A DNA stretch of 64,000 bases from Cellvibrionales bacterium UBA4451 (GCA_002390285.1 DGPB01000004.1:1-64000), one strand, 5' to 3'; positions 25,856 to 35,030 are shown, counted from the stretch's first letter. Program-made: numbers and translations. The notes: generated by a model not told the origin, from the letters alone.

Positions 25856-27064
25856 TCAGCTTGGTATCATATCGGCAATTTTAGCGATCAACTGACGCGC
25901 CAAAATAGATTTGTTGATTTTGGGGATAGACTCAGAGGTCTGCATTTCTACCACCAAAACGGCGTTGTCATCACTGTTAAAGCCAATGGTGCGGTCTGAG
26001 ACATCATTGGCAATCACCAGATCGAGGTTCTTCCGCTCTAGTTTGCCGCGGGCATGGCGCTCCAATCCATCGTCCACATTGGCAGTTTCAGCAGCAAACC
26101 CAACAGTGAAAGGGCGGTTTTGGCGTGCAGCGACTGCGCTAACAATATCCGGATTTTTAACCAGCTCGATGGTCATGTTATCGGCAGATTTTTTAATTTT
26201 TTGTTCCGAAACCTGCACCGGTCGATAATCCGCTACGGCCGCAGAGGCGATAAATAAGTGGCAACCTTCGACTTCAGCTAGTGCAGCATCGTACATTTCC
26301 TGGGCGCTGGTGACGGAGATAGTCGTTACTCTATCTGGCGATGCGAGATTAACCGGCCCGCTGATCAACACGGTTTCCGCACCCGCCTCAGCAGCAGCTT
26401 CTGCTAACGCATAGCCCATTTTCCCCGAGCTGTGGTTACTGATATAGCGCACCGGATCAATCGCTTCCCGGGTAGGCCCCGCTGTAATGACCACTTTTTT
26501 TCCTGCCAGAGAGCCTGTTTCAAATAAATCTGCTATAAGTTCCGCGATATCTTCTGGCTCGCTCATGCGTCCAGGGCCGACATCGCCGCAGGCCTGGGTT
26601 CCTTCCGTCGGACCAAAGATGTGTATTCCGCGGCCGCGTAATCGTTCTATGTTGTGCTGGGTACCAGCATTGCGCCACATGCCCTGATTCATGGCTGGAG
26701 CAATTGCGAGAGGTGAGCGACTGGCCAGACAGAGAGTGGAGAGTAGATCCCCAGCTTCACCATTGGCTAGTTTAGCAATGAAGTCGGCGGATGCTGGGGC
26801 GATCAATATCGCGTCGGCCCAACGAGCTAGCTCAATATGGCTCATAGCGGCTTCAGCATCAGTATCCAGTAGCTCAAGGTGGACTGGGTTCCCAGAGAGC
26901 GCTTGCAGGGTTAACGGGGTAATAAATTGGGTGGCAGCGTGGGTCATGACGACCTGAACGCTAGCACCGGCATCTTGAAGACGGCGAATGATCTCGGCAC
27001 TTTTGTAGGCAGCAATGCCGCCTGTCACGCCTAGGAGAATTCTTTTGTTGGCCAATGACGGCAT
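25856..27064 (-). CDS. coaBC: Bifunctional phosphopantothenoylcysteine decarboxylase/phosphopantothenate-cysteine ligase
   Basis: A 402-residue coenzyme A biosynthetic enzyme. The N-terminal flavoprotein CoaC domain begins ANKRILLGVTGGIAAYK and has PAMNQGMW. The C-terminal CoaB domain begins near 190 with KKVVITAGPTREAIDPVRYISNHSSGKMG in outline and contains VKNPDIV. It is divergent from radC across a region with two identical palindromes, and is followed by algC. The next CoA step, coaD, lies at 29931-30413. Confidence 0.96.
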   Translation of the reverse strand: MPSLANKRILLGVTGGIAAYKSAEIIRRLQDAGASVQVVMTHAATQFITPLTLQALSGNPVHLELLDTDAEAAMSHIELARWADAILIAPASADFIAKLANGEAGDLLSTLCLASRSPLAIAPAMNQGMWRNAGTQHNIERLRGRGIHIFGPTEGTQACGDVGPGRMSEPEDIAELIADLFETGSLAGKKVVITAGPTREAIDPVRYISNHSSGKMGYALAEAAAEAGAETVLISGPVNLASPDRVTTISVTSAQEMYDAALAEVEGCHLFIASAAVADYRPVQVSEQKIKKSADNMTIELVKNPDIVSAVAARQNRPFTVGFAAETANVDDGLERHARGKLERKNLDLVIANDVSDRTIGFNSDDNAVLVVEMQTSESIPKINKSILARQLIAKIADMIPS

Positions 27065-27112
27065 GAAAATTCCTGTAAAATAAAACCTAGATAGCTAAGA
27101 TAACATTGCAAA

Positions 27113-27155
27113 GCAAATTTGCGTAGTCACTACCTTTGTTATTAGTAGTCACTAC
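27113..27155. promoter_or_regulatory. Paired palindromic operator-like sites between coaBC and radC
   Basis: GTAGTCACTAC occurs twice, at 27123-27133 and 27145-27155. Each copy is a perfect inverted repeat around a central C, and centres are exactly 22 bp apart (two helical turns). A further palindrome, GCAAATTTGC (27113-27122), abuts the first. The arrangement fits a dimeric repressor binding cooperatively to one DNA face. The protein is unknown. Confidence 0.5.
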
Positions 27156-27185
27156 TCTTGTCATCAGCTGCACATGGAGGTGTAT

Positions 27186-27860
27186 ATGACAATTCGTGAT
27201 TGGCCGGAGGCAGAGCGTCCTCGGGAAAAACTGTTAGAAAAGGGTGCTGCAGCCCTCTCCGATGCCGAATTACTGGCCATTTTTCTTCGTACTGGCTGTG
27301 CAGGGGTGTCTGCGGTGGATCTGGCTCGTGAGCTGTTACATCGGTTCGGAAGCCTTGCGGCGATGCTTTCAGCTAGCCAGGAATCATTTTGCCGTGCTCG
27401 CGGTTTAGGCGAGGCCAAGTTTGTTCAGTTGCAGGCAGTCATGGAGCTGGCGCGGCGTCATCTAGAGGAGCCGCTTCACAGAGAGCATGTGTTTACTAGT
27501 CCAGCGTTGGTAGGTGAGTTTCTTTTGGCACAATTACGCCACTGCCAGCAAGAGGTTTTCGCTGTATTGTTTTTGGATACCCAGCATCGGCTGATTGCGT
27601 GGGAAAAACTATTTTTTGGCACGGTTGATGGGGCTAGCGTTCATCCGCGTGAAGTTGTCAAACGGGCACTGCATCACAACACAGCCGCTGTGATTTTTTC
27701 TCACAATCACCCCTCTGGAGTGGCAGAGCCGAGCGAGTCCGACCGGTTGATTACCCGGCGATTAAAGGATGCTCTGGCATTGGTTGATGTAAGGGTGCTG
27801 GACCATGTTGTTGTGGGTGGCGGTTATACGGTCTCCATGGCTGAGCAGGGTGTCCTGTAA
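27186..27860 (+). CDS. radC: RadC/YicR family JAB1/MPN metalloprotease-fold protein
   Basis: A 224-residue protein starting at MTIRDWPEAERPREKL; GGAGGTG just upstream fixes this ATG over one four codons earlier. The N-terminal helix-hairpin-helix-like part has LSDAELLAIFLRTG. The C-terminal JAMM motif is SHNHPSGVAEPSESD, with the preceding HPREVVKRAL. Once called a DNA repair protein, its actual activity is unsettled. The order radC-rpmB-rpmG-mutM is as in E. coli. Confidence 0.95.
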   Translation: MTIRDWPEAERPREKLLEKGAAALSDAELLAIFLRTGCAGVSAVDLARELLHRFGSLAAMLSASQESFCRARGLGEAKFVQLQAVMELARRHLEEPLHREHVFTSPALVGEFLLAQLRHCQQEVFAVLFLDTQHRLIAWEKLFFGTVDGASVHPREVVKRALHHNTAAVIFSHNHPSGVAEPSESDRLITRRLKDALALVDVRVLDHVVVGGGYTVSMAEQGVL

Positions 27861-28035
27861 AATATCGGTGTAAAATACCCCAAACTGTGGCCGATTGGGT
27901 GAATTCGTTTGATTTCGCCAAGCCCTTCTGGTATAAAACGCGGCTCTTTGTGGGGGTACTCCTTTGGGACAAACCGCTAACAGATTTCTAAAGTAGTTGT
28001 CAGGTACTGGCGACGCCAAGAGTAGAGGCAAAGAA

Positions 28036-28272
28036 ATGTCTAAAGTATGTCAAGTCACCGGCAAAAGGCCGATGTCCGGGAATAATGTTTCACACGCTAA
28101 AAATAGGACTCGCCGTCGGTTCGAGCCTAATTTGCACTCCCACCGTTTTTGGATTGAAGCAGAAAAACGTTTTGTAAAACTGCGTCTTTCTGCCAAGGGA
28201 ATGCGTATTGTTGATAAGCTGGGTATCGAACAAGTTCTGGCTGATATGCGCAAGCGTGGCGTGAAGGCTTAA
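28036..28272 (+). CDS. rpmB: 50S ribosomal protein L28
   Basis: A 78-residue ribosomal protein starting MSKVCQVTGKRP, with AGAGGCA upstream. The open frame extends 13 codons further but without family support. The sequence NRTRRRFEPNLHSHRFW is diagnostic. It is 11 bp before rpmG, with which it is co-transcribed in most gammaproteobacteria. Confidence 0.98.
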   Translation: MSKVCQVTGKRPMSGNNVSHAKNRTRRRFEPNLHSHRFWIEAEKRFVKLRLSAKGMRIVDKLGIEQVLADMRKRGVKA

Positions 28273-28283
28273 GGAGAGAAATA

Positions 28284-28451
28284 ATGGCTAAATCGAATCG
28301 CGATAAAATTAAATTAGTATCCAGTGCAGGCACTGGCCACTACTACACCACCACTAAAAATAAGCGCACTCAGCCAGAAAAGCTGGAGTTCAGCAAATAC
28401 GATCCAGTGGTTCGTAAGCACGTTCCGTACAAAGAAGCTAAAATCAAGTAA
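28284..28451 (+). CDS. rpmG: 50S ribosomal protein L33
   Basis: A 55-residue protein found by reading the sequence after rpmB: MAKSNRDKIKLVSSAGTGHY at the N-terminus and HVPYKEAKIK at the end. AAGGAGAG lies 6 bp before the ATG. There are no cysteines, so it is the zinc-independent (C-minus) form. A terminator follows within 20 bp. Confidence 0.97.
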   Translation: MAKSNRDKIKLVSSAGTGHYYTTTKNKRTQPEKLEFSKYDPVVRKHVPYKEAKIK

Positions 28452-28466
28452 GTTTCTGTACAGACG

Positions 28467-28494
28467 AAAACCCCGAACAGCTCGGGGTTTTTTT
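28467..28494 (+). terminator. Intrinsic terminator after rpmG
   Basis: CCCCGA (28471-28476) pairs with TCGGGG (28482-28487), loop ACAGC, with an A run before and T7 after. Confidence 0.85.
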
Positions 28495-28547
28495 GTGCCT
28501 GTTATATGGTGCCTGTCATCTTGTGTATGGGCATTGAGCTGCTAACG

Positions 28548-28952
28548 TCAGTACTTAGTACTTAGTACGATGTCGTTTACTCCGGCTTCTCGAGCCTGAT
28601 CAGACACCAATATAAAGGTATTGGTCTTAGATTTTGGGTGAGTCTCAATAATGACCTTCGCTTGGGGGTTTTCGGCATGTGCTCTTTCCACATTTGCTCG
28701 TACGGAGCGCACGTCAATACGGCGCCCCTCAAGCCAGATATCATTACTTTCAGTAATGTTGAAAATGATTGGGCGGTTCGCACTGTTTTCTGGTGGCTTT
28801 GTTGTTATAGGTGGTCGGTTAACATCAATGCCAGATTCTTTGACAAAAGAAGCGGTTATCACAAAAAAAATCAGCATAATAAAGATGACATCCAGCATTG
28901 GCGTCAGATCTATTTGAGGGTCTTCTTCGGTGCGTTTTTTTCCTAAAGCCAT
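28548..28952 (-). CDS. exbD: ExbD/TolR family biopolymer transport protein, without ExbB nearby
   Basis: A 134-residue inner-membrane protein. A short cytoplasmic N-terminus, QIDLTPMLDVIFIMLIFFVITASF, contains the single transmembrane helix and its proton-channel aspartate (LDV). The periplasmic domain completes the family length. ExbD works with ExbB and TonB to energise outer-membrane receptors, but the flanking genes are rpmG and mutM, so it is isolated here. The 3' end is a 7-bp tandem repeat, TACTAAG, running into the TGA stop and encoding LSTKY. A conventional Shine-Dalgarno is absent. Confidence 0.9.
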   Translation of the reverse strand: MALGKKRTEEDPQIDLTPMLDVIFIMLIFFVITASFVKESGIDVNRPPITTKPPENSANRPIIFNITESNDIWLEGRRIDVRSVRANVERAHAENPQAKVIIETHPKSKTNTFILVSDQAREAGVNDIVLSTKY

Positions 28953-29074
28953 AGTTAGTGCTGCCCGGAGGAGTCTTGTCCTGTCATTTATGAGTCAGAA
29001 CGGTACGTTTTGACCAAAGCCCTTATTAGTATGCCAGACATTGTGTTGTCGATAATCACGCTCGGGAGCTGATC

Positions 29075-29890
29075 ATGCCGGAATTACCAGAAGTTGTCGT
29101 TACTCTCAACGGGTTAACACCGCATATCACTGGAAAGCAGGTTGTCAGGGTGGTTGTGCGTGAACCTCGGCTGCGCTGGCCAGTGCCAGAAGAGTTATCT
29201 GAGCAGTTATGTGGAAAGATACTGATTGATGGCCGGCAACGAGCAAAGTATCTGCTATTTCGGTTTGAGCATGGCCACTTGATGATTCACTTAGGCATGT
29301 CGGGTAACTTGCGTATGGTTCAAGCGGGCACGCCACCCGCCAAGCATGACCATGTGGATATTGAGTTCAGTGATGGCATGATGTTGCGCTTTACTGACCC
29401 ACGTCGGTTTGGCTCTGTGTTGTGGCTAGAAGGTGAGCCGGAGCAGCACAAATTGTTAAGTCATCTGGGCCCAGAACCGTTCTCTTCGCTGTTTGATGGC
29501 GACTGCCTTTATCGCTTGTCCCGTGGTAAAACCGCGTCAGTAAAGCAATTTTTAATGGACAACCGAATTGTTGTAGGTGTGGGTAATATTTATGCCAATG
29601 AATCACTATTTCTTAGTGGCATTAGGCCAAAAAAAGCGGCTGGACGTATTCCCCGGAAAGCGTATGACGTGTTATCTGAGAACGTCAAAAGCGTACTAAA
29701 AAGAGCGATAGCGCAAGGTGGCACCACCCTGAAGGATTTTGTTGGTAATGAAGGGAAGCCAGGTTATTTCAAACAGCAGTTGTACGTATATGGCCGTGGT
29801 GGCCTGCCATGCTTGCGTTGCGAGTCGGTATTGAAAGAGATCCGTTTGGGCCAGCGCTCAACGGTTTTCTGTCCTGTCTGCCAGAAATAA
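29075..29890 (+). CDS. mutM: Formamidopyrimidine-DNA glycosylase
   Basis: A base-excision repair glycosylase/AP lyase of 271 residues acting on 8-oxoguanine and formamidopyrimidines. The mature N-terminus PELPEV supplies the catalytic proline and glutamate. HLGMSGNLR and VGNIYANE are the helix-two-turn-helix region. The C-terminal zinc finger is CLRC-X16-CPVC. It sits between rpmG/exbD and convergent coaD, as in E. coli apart from exbD. Confidence 0.97.
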   Translation: MPELPEVVVTLNGLTPHITGKQVVRVVVREPRLRWPVPEELSEQLCGKILIDGRQRAKYLLFRFEHGHLMIHLGMSGNLRMVQAGTPPAKHDHVDIEFSDGMMLRFTDPRRFGSVLWLEGEPEQHKLLSHLGPEPFSSLFDGDCLYRLSRGKTASVKQFLMDNRIVVGVGNIYANESLFLSGIRPKKAAGRIPRKAYDVLSENVKSVLKRAIAQGGTTLKDFVGNEGKPGYFKQQLYVYGRGGLPCLRCESVLKEIRLGQRSTVFCPVCQK

Positions 29891-29930
29891 CCTGAGCGAA
29901 CCGCCTAAAATAACGCGTGCCAACGGCTAA

Positions 29931-30413
29931 TTAACGGCCATTGAATTTCTTGGCCAGTGCGGTTGTGACACAGGGGGGAACAAAGGCATTGATATCGCCG
30001 CCTAAGGAACCGATTTCTTTCACCAGCGAGGAGGAGATATAGGAGAGTTTTTCTGATGGTGTCAGAAAGATACTTTCTATCTCAGGTGACAGCGCCCGAT
30101 TCATATTGGCCAGTTGGAATTCATACTCAAAATCAGAGACGGCACGCAGTCCCCTAAGTATCGCATCGGCACCCTGATCTTTTACAAAGTTGACCAACAG
30201 ATAGTCAAAACCAAGTACTTCGATATTGTCTAGGTGAGACAGGGACTGTCTTGCTAGATCAATTCGTTCTTTGAGATTGAACAGGGGCTCCTTCTTTTTG
30301 CTGCTGGCAATTGCAACAATCACGTGATCGAACAAGCGGCTGGCACGTTCCACCAAATCCACATGGCCGTTGGTTATGGGGTCAAAAGTGCCGGGATAAA
30401 CAATTGTTTTCAC
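29931..30413 (-). CDS. coaD: Phosphopantetheine adenylyltransferase
   Basis: A 160-residue nucleotidyltransferase of the penultimate CoA step. The ATP site is YPGTFDPITNGH with the TNGH form of (T/H)XGH. RGLRAVSDFEYE and the C-terminal ISSSLVKEIGSLGGD motif are typical. It lies downstream of rsmD on the same strand, a common pairing. Confidence 0.97.
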   Translation of the reverse strand: MKTIVYPGTFDPITNGHVDLVERASRLFDHVIVAIASSKKKEPLFNLKERIDLARQSLSHLDNIEVLGFDYLLVNFVKDQGADAILRGLRAVSDFEYEFQLANMNRALSPEIESIFLTPSEKLSYISSSLVKEIGSLGGDINAFVPPCVTTALAKKFNGR

Positions 30414-30493
30414 GTTAGTGTTTCACTCTGTGAGCGGGAGGTTGGGTGAGATGTTAGATGCGGGTTGAATGGTATACGTTTTGCCATCTTGTC

Positions 30494-31105
30494 TCAATCG
30501 CACTGATAGAGACGATAACACACCTGTCCCGCGGTCTTTTCTCGAAGCAAATTCCAGGTGGGCGGTGTGATTGGCGGAGACTGATGTTTATCGGTCTCAA
30601 TATAAAGGCGGCCGCTTTTGGCAAGCAGGCCGTTGCGCTGCAGCAGTTCACAACAGGGTTGAAGAAAATTGGTGGCAAAAGGTGGGTCAAGAAATATCAC
30701 ATCAAAGGGTCTTTCTGGGGCAAAAGTACTCAGCCATTGAAGGGCATCTGTTTGGATGATATGAGCATGTTCCGTCTTTAATAAGGCACAGTTTTGTCTC
30801 AATAGAGCTGTGGCAGTGGCATCTTTCTCCACTAAGATTACCTTGGCGGCACCTCGAGACAACGCTTCAAATCCCAGTGCGCCTGAGCCTGCGAATAAAT
30901 CTAGGCAGTGAGCGCCAGATATTACGGGTGCTAGCCAGTTAAAAAGGGTTTCTCGAACCCGGTCTCCGGTAGGACGTAAGCCTTCCACCTCAGCAAAATG
31001 GAGTTTGTGCCCACGCCAGTGTCCACCGATAATACGCAGCTGACCAAGGGCCCTTTTTCGAGAGGGAGATGTTGAGTGATGATGGTGTTTCAAAGCGTTT
31101 TTCAC
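30494..31105 (-). CDS. rsmD: 16S rRNA (guanine966-N2)-methyltransferase
   Basis: A 203-residue SAM-dependent methyltransferase modifying G966 of 16S rRNA. It has a His-rich N-terminus, then LRIIGGHWRGHKL, RPTGDRVRETLFNWL, the SAM loop LDLFAGSGALGFEALSRGA (abbreviated family form) and the catalytic DPPF. It is divergent from ftsY and followed by coaD, as in many gammaproteobacteria. Confidence 0.96.
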   Translation of the reverse strand: MKNALKHHHHSTSPSRKRALGQLRIIGGHWRGHKLHFAEVEGLRPTGDRVRETLFNWLAPVISGAHCLDLFAGSGALGFEALSRGAAKVILVEKDATATALLRQNCALLKTEHAHIIQTDALQWLSTFAPERPFDVIFLDPPFATNFLQPCCELLQRNGLLAKSGRLYIETDKHQSPPITPPTWNLLREKTAGQVCYRLYQCD

Positions 31106-31153
31106 TCCTTAAAGTGATAGCATACACCGTCAGATTTACACCGAGTAAACAGG

Positions 31154-32266
31154 ATGTCTGTGCCAGATTCAAACGACCCAGAGAATAACACCCAAGAGCC
31201 GGGAGAAAAGCGAAAATTTTTACAGCGTTTTCGTCGGCAGAAACCTGCAGATTCTCCCTCTGAGATAGCCGCCCAAGAAGTGACTGTCAACGAGCAGCAG
31301 CTTGATGCTGGTCTCGAGAATAATCAGGTTAAAGAAAATAAGCCCAAGGAAACACTGCGGGTGAGATTTCGTCGCGCCCTTTCAAAAACAGGGCGTAGCT
31401 TTGGTAATTTGTTTATCGGTGATAGAGAAATTGATGATGAGCTTCTGGAAGAATTAGAAACATTGTTGCTATTGGCCGACGTGGGCATTGAGTCTACGGT
31501 GGAAATCATCCAGGAATTAGCCGATAGGGTGAAGCGACGAGAGCTGGCGGATAGTCGGGCATTGTTTGAGGCGCTTCAAAACACGATGATTGGAAAGCTT
31601 AAGCCGTGTGAACAGCCACTGCAGATCGATGGACAGAACGGACAGAAAGCGCCATTTGTCATATTGGTGGTAGGTGTCAACGGTGTTGGAAAAACAACCA
31701 CGATTGGTAAGCTAGCCAAATGTTACCGGGACCAGGGTAAGTCGGTTATGTTAGCGGCAGGCGATACGTTCCGGGCGGCAGCAGTGGAGCAGCTGCAAGC
31801 TTGGGGTGATAGTAACAATGTCCCTGTGGTTGCGCAGCATACCGGGGCCGACAGTGCCTCGGTGATTTTTGATGCTATCGAATCTGCCAAGTCTAGACAT
31901 GTCGATATTCTTATTGCGGATACGGCAGGGCGGTTACATACCAAAAGCAACCTAATGGAAGAGTTGAAGAAAGTACGGCGAGTTATGACCAAGCTGGATG
32001 AAACCGCCCCTCATGAAGTGTTGTTGGTATTGGATGCCGGTACTGGGCAGAACGCGCTTAATCAGATGAAAGAATTTAACGAAACGGTCAACGTGACAGG
32101 TGTGGCGCTGACCAAGTTAGATGGCACCGCTAAGGGAGGCATTATTTTCTCTCTTTGTAAGCAGTTTGGTATTCCCATTCGTTTTGTGGGTCTGGGGGAG
32201 GGTGCCGATGATTTACAGCCATTTGAGGCCAAAGGATATGTTAATGCGCTGTTTGATCGTGGTTAG
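31154..32266 (+). CDS. ftsY: Signal recognition particle receptor FtsY
   Basis: A 370-residue SRP-family GTPase that docks ribosome-nascent chain complexes at the membrane. An acidic/basic A domain (1-65) is followed by the N domain and the G domain: VVGVNGVGKTTTIGKLA (P loop), DTFRAAAVEQL, DTAGRLHTK, TKLDGTAKGG and GLGEGADDLQPF. It starts the ftsY-ftsE-ftsX-rpoH cluster. Confidence 0.97.
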   Translation: MSVPDSNDPENNTQEPGEKRKFLQRFRRQKPADSPSEIAAQEVTVNEQQLDAGLENNQVKENKPKETLRVRFRRALSKTGRSFGNLFIGDREIDDELLEELETLLLLADVGIESTVEIIQELADRVKRRELADSRALFEALQNTMIGKLKPCEQPLQIDGQNGQKAPFVILVVGVNGVGKTTTIGKLAKCYRDQGKSVMLAAGDTFRAAAVEQLQAWGDSNNVPVVAQHTGADSASVIFDAIESAKSRHVDILIADTAGRLHTKSNLMEELKKVRRVMTKLDETAPHEVLLVLDAGTGQNALNQMKEFNETVNVTGVALTKLDGTAKGGIIFSLCKQFGIPIRFVGLGEGADDLQPFEAKGYVNALFDRG

Positions 32267-32286
32267 CCGAGTACGCGCTAAGCGAC

Positions 32287-32964
32287 ATGATTCAGTTCGA
32301 TAAAGTAAGTAAACGGTATTCTACTGGACAAGAGGCTCTGAGCGGCCTCAGTCTAGAGTTGGCTGCCGGTGAAATGACCTTTCTCACAGGTCACTCCGGT
32401 GCGGGTAAGAGCACCTTGCTCAAATTGATTATGCTGATGGAGCGGCCAACCCATGGGCAGCTGCTGGTCAATGGTAAAAACCTAAACCGTCTTCATCGTA
32501 GCCAGGTACCCTATTACCGCCGTAACGTGGGGGTGGTGTTCCAGAATCATCAGCTGCTGTTTGACCGTAGTGCATTTGACAATGTCGCACTCCCTCTTCT
32601 GGTTTCCGGGCATCAGCCTCGCGAGGTGGGGAGAAGGGTGAGGGCAGCCTTGGATAAGGTGGGGTTGCTTGACAAGGAAAAAATGAATCCAATTACACTC
32701 TCTGGCGGCGAACAACAGCGCTTGGGTATTGCTAGAGCCGTAGTTCACAAACCCCGGATCTTATTGGCCGATGAGCCTACGGGCAATCTCGATCCCCAGT
32801 TATCATCAGAAATTATGGACTTGTTTCGGCAGTTCTGTGAGGTTGGCGTCACCGTATTGATAGCGACCCACGATGTAGACCTGATTTCCCGTATGGGGCT
32901 TCGCCTTCTTCGGCTGGAGCAGGGCAAGTTAATACATGATGGCGTGCCGGGCTATGCAGCGTAA
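32287..32964 (+). CDS. ftsE: Cell division ATP-binding protein FtsE
   Basis: A 225-residue ABC ATPase that works with FtsX at the divisome to control peptidoglycan hydrolases. Walker A is GHSGAGKST, signature LSGGEQQRLGIARA, Walker B ILLADEPTGNLD, switch His in ATHDVD. It is 20 bp after ftsY and overlaps ftsX. Confidence 0.97.
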   Translation: MIQFDKVSKRYSTGQEALSGLSLELAAGEMTFLTGHSGAGKSTLLKLIMLMERPTHGQLLVNGKNLNRLHRSQVPYYRRNVGVVFQNHQLLFDRSAFDNVALPLLVSGHQPREVGRRVRAALDKVGLLDKEKMNPITLSGGEQQRLGIARAVVHKPRILLADEPTGNLDPQLSSEIMDLFRQFCEVGVTVLIATHDVDLISRMGLRLLRLEQGKLIHDGVPGYAA

Positions 32965-33973
32965 TCGCCTGCGTCCACGCGAGCCAGTTCGCAGAGTGTC
33001 TTCAAAAGATGCTCGCCGGGGTGCATCCGGTGGTGCAATGCCATTTTTGGATAAGCTGAAAAGTTATTTCCAAAACCACAGCCAACTATTTCTCGGTACA
33101 TTTCAGCGGTTGGCCAAAGAACCTGTTCAGACCCTGATGACATCATTGGTGGTGGCTATTGCCTTGGGCCTGCCCGCAGCACTCTACGTGGGCGTTGTGA
33201 ATTTGCAGCAGCTTGGTAGCCGAGTGGAAACCACAGCCCAGTTGACGGTTTTTCTTAAAAAAGACGCAGCTGATATCGCCGTAGACCAGTTGCGAGAAAG
33301 TTTACTATCGGAAGCAGACATCATCTCTGTGGACTATATTTCACGACAGCAAGCGTTGGATGAATTTAGGGCGCTTTCCGGGTTTGGTGATGTGCTGGAG
33401 ATGCTGGATGAAAACCCATTGCCTCCGGTGCTTATAGTGCAGCCAGTTGAACGGTTTCATGGTGATTTGTTGGCCAGCGAGACACTAGTGGTGCGGCTGA
33501 AAGGATTGGCGTTGGTTGACGATGTACGACTGGATATGAAGTGGGTGCAGCGGTTACAGGGCATGCTTGAGGTGGGCGAGCGATTAGCCTTTTCCCTTGG
33601 GGTGGTATTGGCACTTGGCGTGCTACTGATTATTGGTAATACCATCCGGTTGGCGATTGAGAGTCGACGTGATGAGATTGTCGTCGTTAAGCTCGTGGGT
33701 GGTACTAATGCTTATGTACGGCGGCCATTTCTCTACACGGGTATTTGGTATGGTGCTATTGGGGGGTTGCTGGCCTGGTTTCTAGTGGCCGCTGGTTTAC
33801 AGTGGATCGATGGCTCAGTAGAGCGGTTAGCTGGGTTATATCAGAGTATTTTTCAGCTTCAGGGTCTGGGTTTTTCTGGATTATTGGCACTTTTAATCAC
33901 TGGCGCTGTGTTGGGGCTGATTGGGTCTTGGCTAGCTGTTGCAAGACACATTGGTAGTATTGAGCCAAAATAA
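32954..33973 (+). CDS. ftsX: Cell division protein FtsX
   Basis: A 339-residue four-helix membrane protein of the FtsEX complex. A cytoplasmic N-terminus precedes the first helix (TLMTSLVVAIALGLPAALYVG). A periplasmic domain and three further helices follow, with IRLAIESRRDEIVVVKLVGGT before the third. The ATG at 32954 overlaps ftsE by 11 bp; an ATG at 32936 is possible. Translational coupling to ftsE is likely. Confidence 0.94.
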   Translation: MQRNRLRPREPVRRVSSKDARRGASGGAMPFLDKLKSYFQNHSQLFLGTFQRLAKEPVQTLMTSLVVAIALGLPAALYVGVVNLQQLGSRVETTAQLTVFLKKDAADIAVDQLRESLLSEADIISVDYISRQQALDEFRALSGFGDVLEMLDENPLPPVLIVQPVERFHGDLLASETLVVRLKGLALVDDVRLDMKWVQRLQGMLEVGERLAFSLGVVLALGVLLIIGNTIRLAIESRRDEIVVVKLVGGTNAYVRRPFLYTGIWYGAIGGLLAWFLVAAGLQWIDGSVERLAGLYQSIFQLQGLGFSGLLALLITGAVLGLIGSWLAVARHIGSIEPK

Positions 33974-34075
33974 CATTTTATTGATCTAAAACAACTAGTT
34001 AATGGAACTTTTTGAGGGTATGGAAATCTGACTTAAAGTTGGTAGAATATGCTCCCTTGGATTATAGAGGTGGAT

Positions 34076-34930
34076 ATGACTAAGAATTTGCAAACTGCAG
34101 AGTGGATGGCGCCAGGCGCAAGCCTTGCGGCCTATATGCAGGGCGTTAGTACCGTTGCAATTTTATCCGCAGAGCAGGAACGTGCGCTCGCGGAGGATCT
34201 TTATTATCGTGAAGACCTTGATGCTGCGCGTCGTCTGGTACTTTCCCATCTTCGTTTTGTTGTCCATATTGCCCGCTCCTATAACGGTTATGGTCTCCCT
34301 CTTGGAGATCTGATTCAGGAGGGCAATGTTGGTTTGATGAAGGCGGTTAAGCGTTTTAACCCAGAGAAGGGCGTTCGGCTTGTCTCATTTGCCGTGCATT
34401 GGGTCAAAGCAGAGATCCATGAATATGTGCTGCGCAATTGGCGTATTGTCAAAGTAGCGACCACCAAAGCTCAGCGTAAACTGTTCTTCAATCTGCGTGG
34501 TGCTAAAAAGCGTTTAGCGTGGTTAACCGATGCTGAAGCTCAGGCAATTGCTGAGGATCTAGGCGTTGAGGTCAAACATGTCCGTGAGATGGAACAACGT
34601 TTGTCAGCTCGGGATTCTGCATTCGACGCGCCAACAGATGACGATGATGATAATGCTTTTCAGGCACCGGCTTTATTTCTGGAAGATAAAAGTGCTGATC
34701 CGGCGTTACAGCTGGAACTGGCAGATAGTGAGCAGGACAATTCTATTCGTATGGCGAAAGCGCTGGAGGAGTTGGACGAGCGTAGTCGGGATATTATTCA
34801 CAGCCGTTGGTTGGAAGAGAGTAAATCTACGCTTCACGATCTAGCCGGTAAATACGGTGTATCCGCTGAACGTATTCGGCAGCTTGAGCAGAATGCCATG
34901 AAAAAAGTACGGACAATCATGGAAGCTTGA
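34076..34930 (+). CDS. rpoH: Heat-shock sigma factor RpoH (sigma-32)
   Basis: A 284-residue sigma-70 family factor. The ATG at 34076 is preceded by GAGGTG; the longer frame lacks support. Region 2 has LVLSHLRFVVHIARSY and DLIQEGNVGLMKAVKRFNP, and the RpoH box QRKLFFNLR is present. Region 4 ends in YGVSAERIRQLEQNAMKKVR. It follows ftsEX as in E. coli and ends at a strong terminator. Its leader may be a thermosensor as in other species, but this was not modelled. Confidence 0.98.
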   Translation: MTKNLQTAEWMAPGASLAAYMQGVSTVAILSAEQERALAEDLYYREDLDAARRLVLSHLRFVVHIARSYNGYGLPLGDLIQEGNVGLMKAVKRFNPEKGVRLVSFAVHWVKAEIHEYVLRNWRIVKVATTKAQRKLFFNLRGAKKRLAWLTDAEAQAIAEDLGVEVKHVREMEQRLSARDSAFDAPTDDDDDNAFQAPALFLEDKSADPALQLELADSEQDNSIRMAKALEELDERSRDIIHSRWLEESKSTLHDLAGKYGVSAERIRQLEQNAMKKVRTIMEA

Positions 34931-34956
34931 TAAGCCGAGTGATGAAATAAACAGTT

Positions 34957-34986
34957 AAAAAAGCCGCGTGTTCCGCGGCTTTTTTA
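34957..34986 (+). terminator. Intrinsic terminator after rpoH
   Basis: AGCCGCG and CGCGGCT pair around a short TGTTC loop, with A6 before and T6 after. Confidence 0.85.
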
Positions 34987-35030
34987 TTGATCTACATTTT
35001 TGTATTGAATGGCGTCTAACTGGAGTTTTG

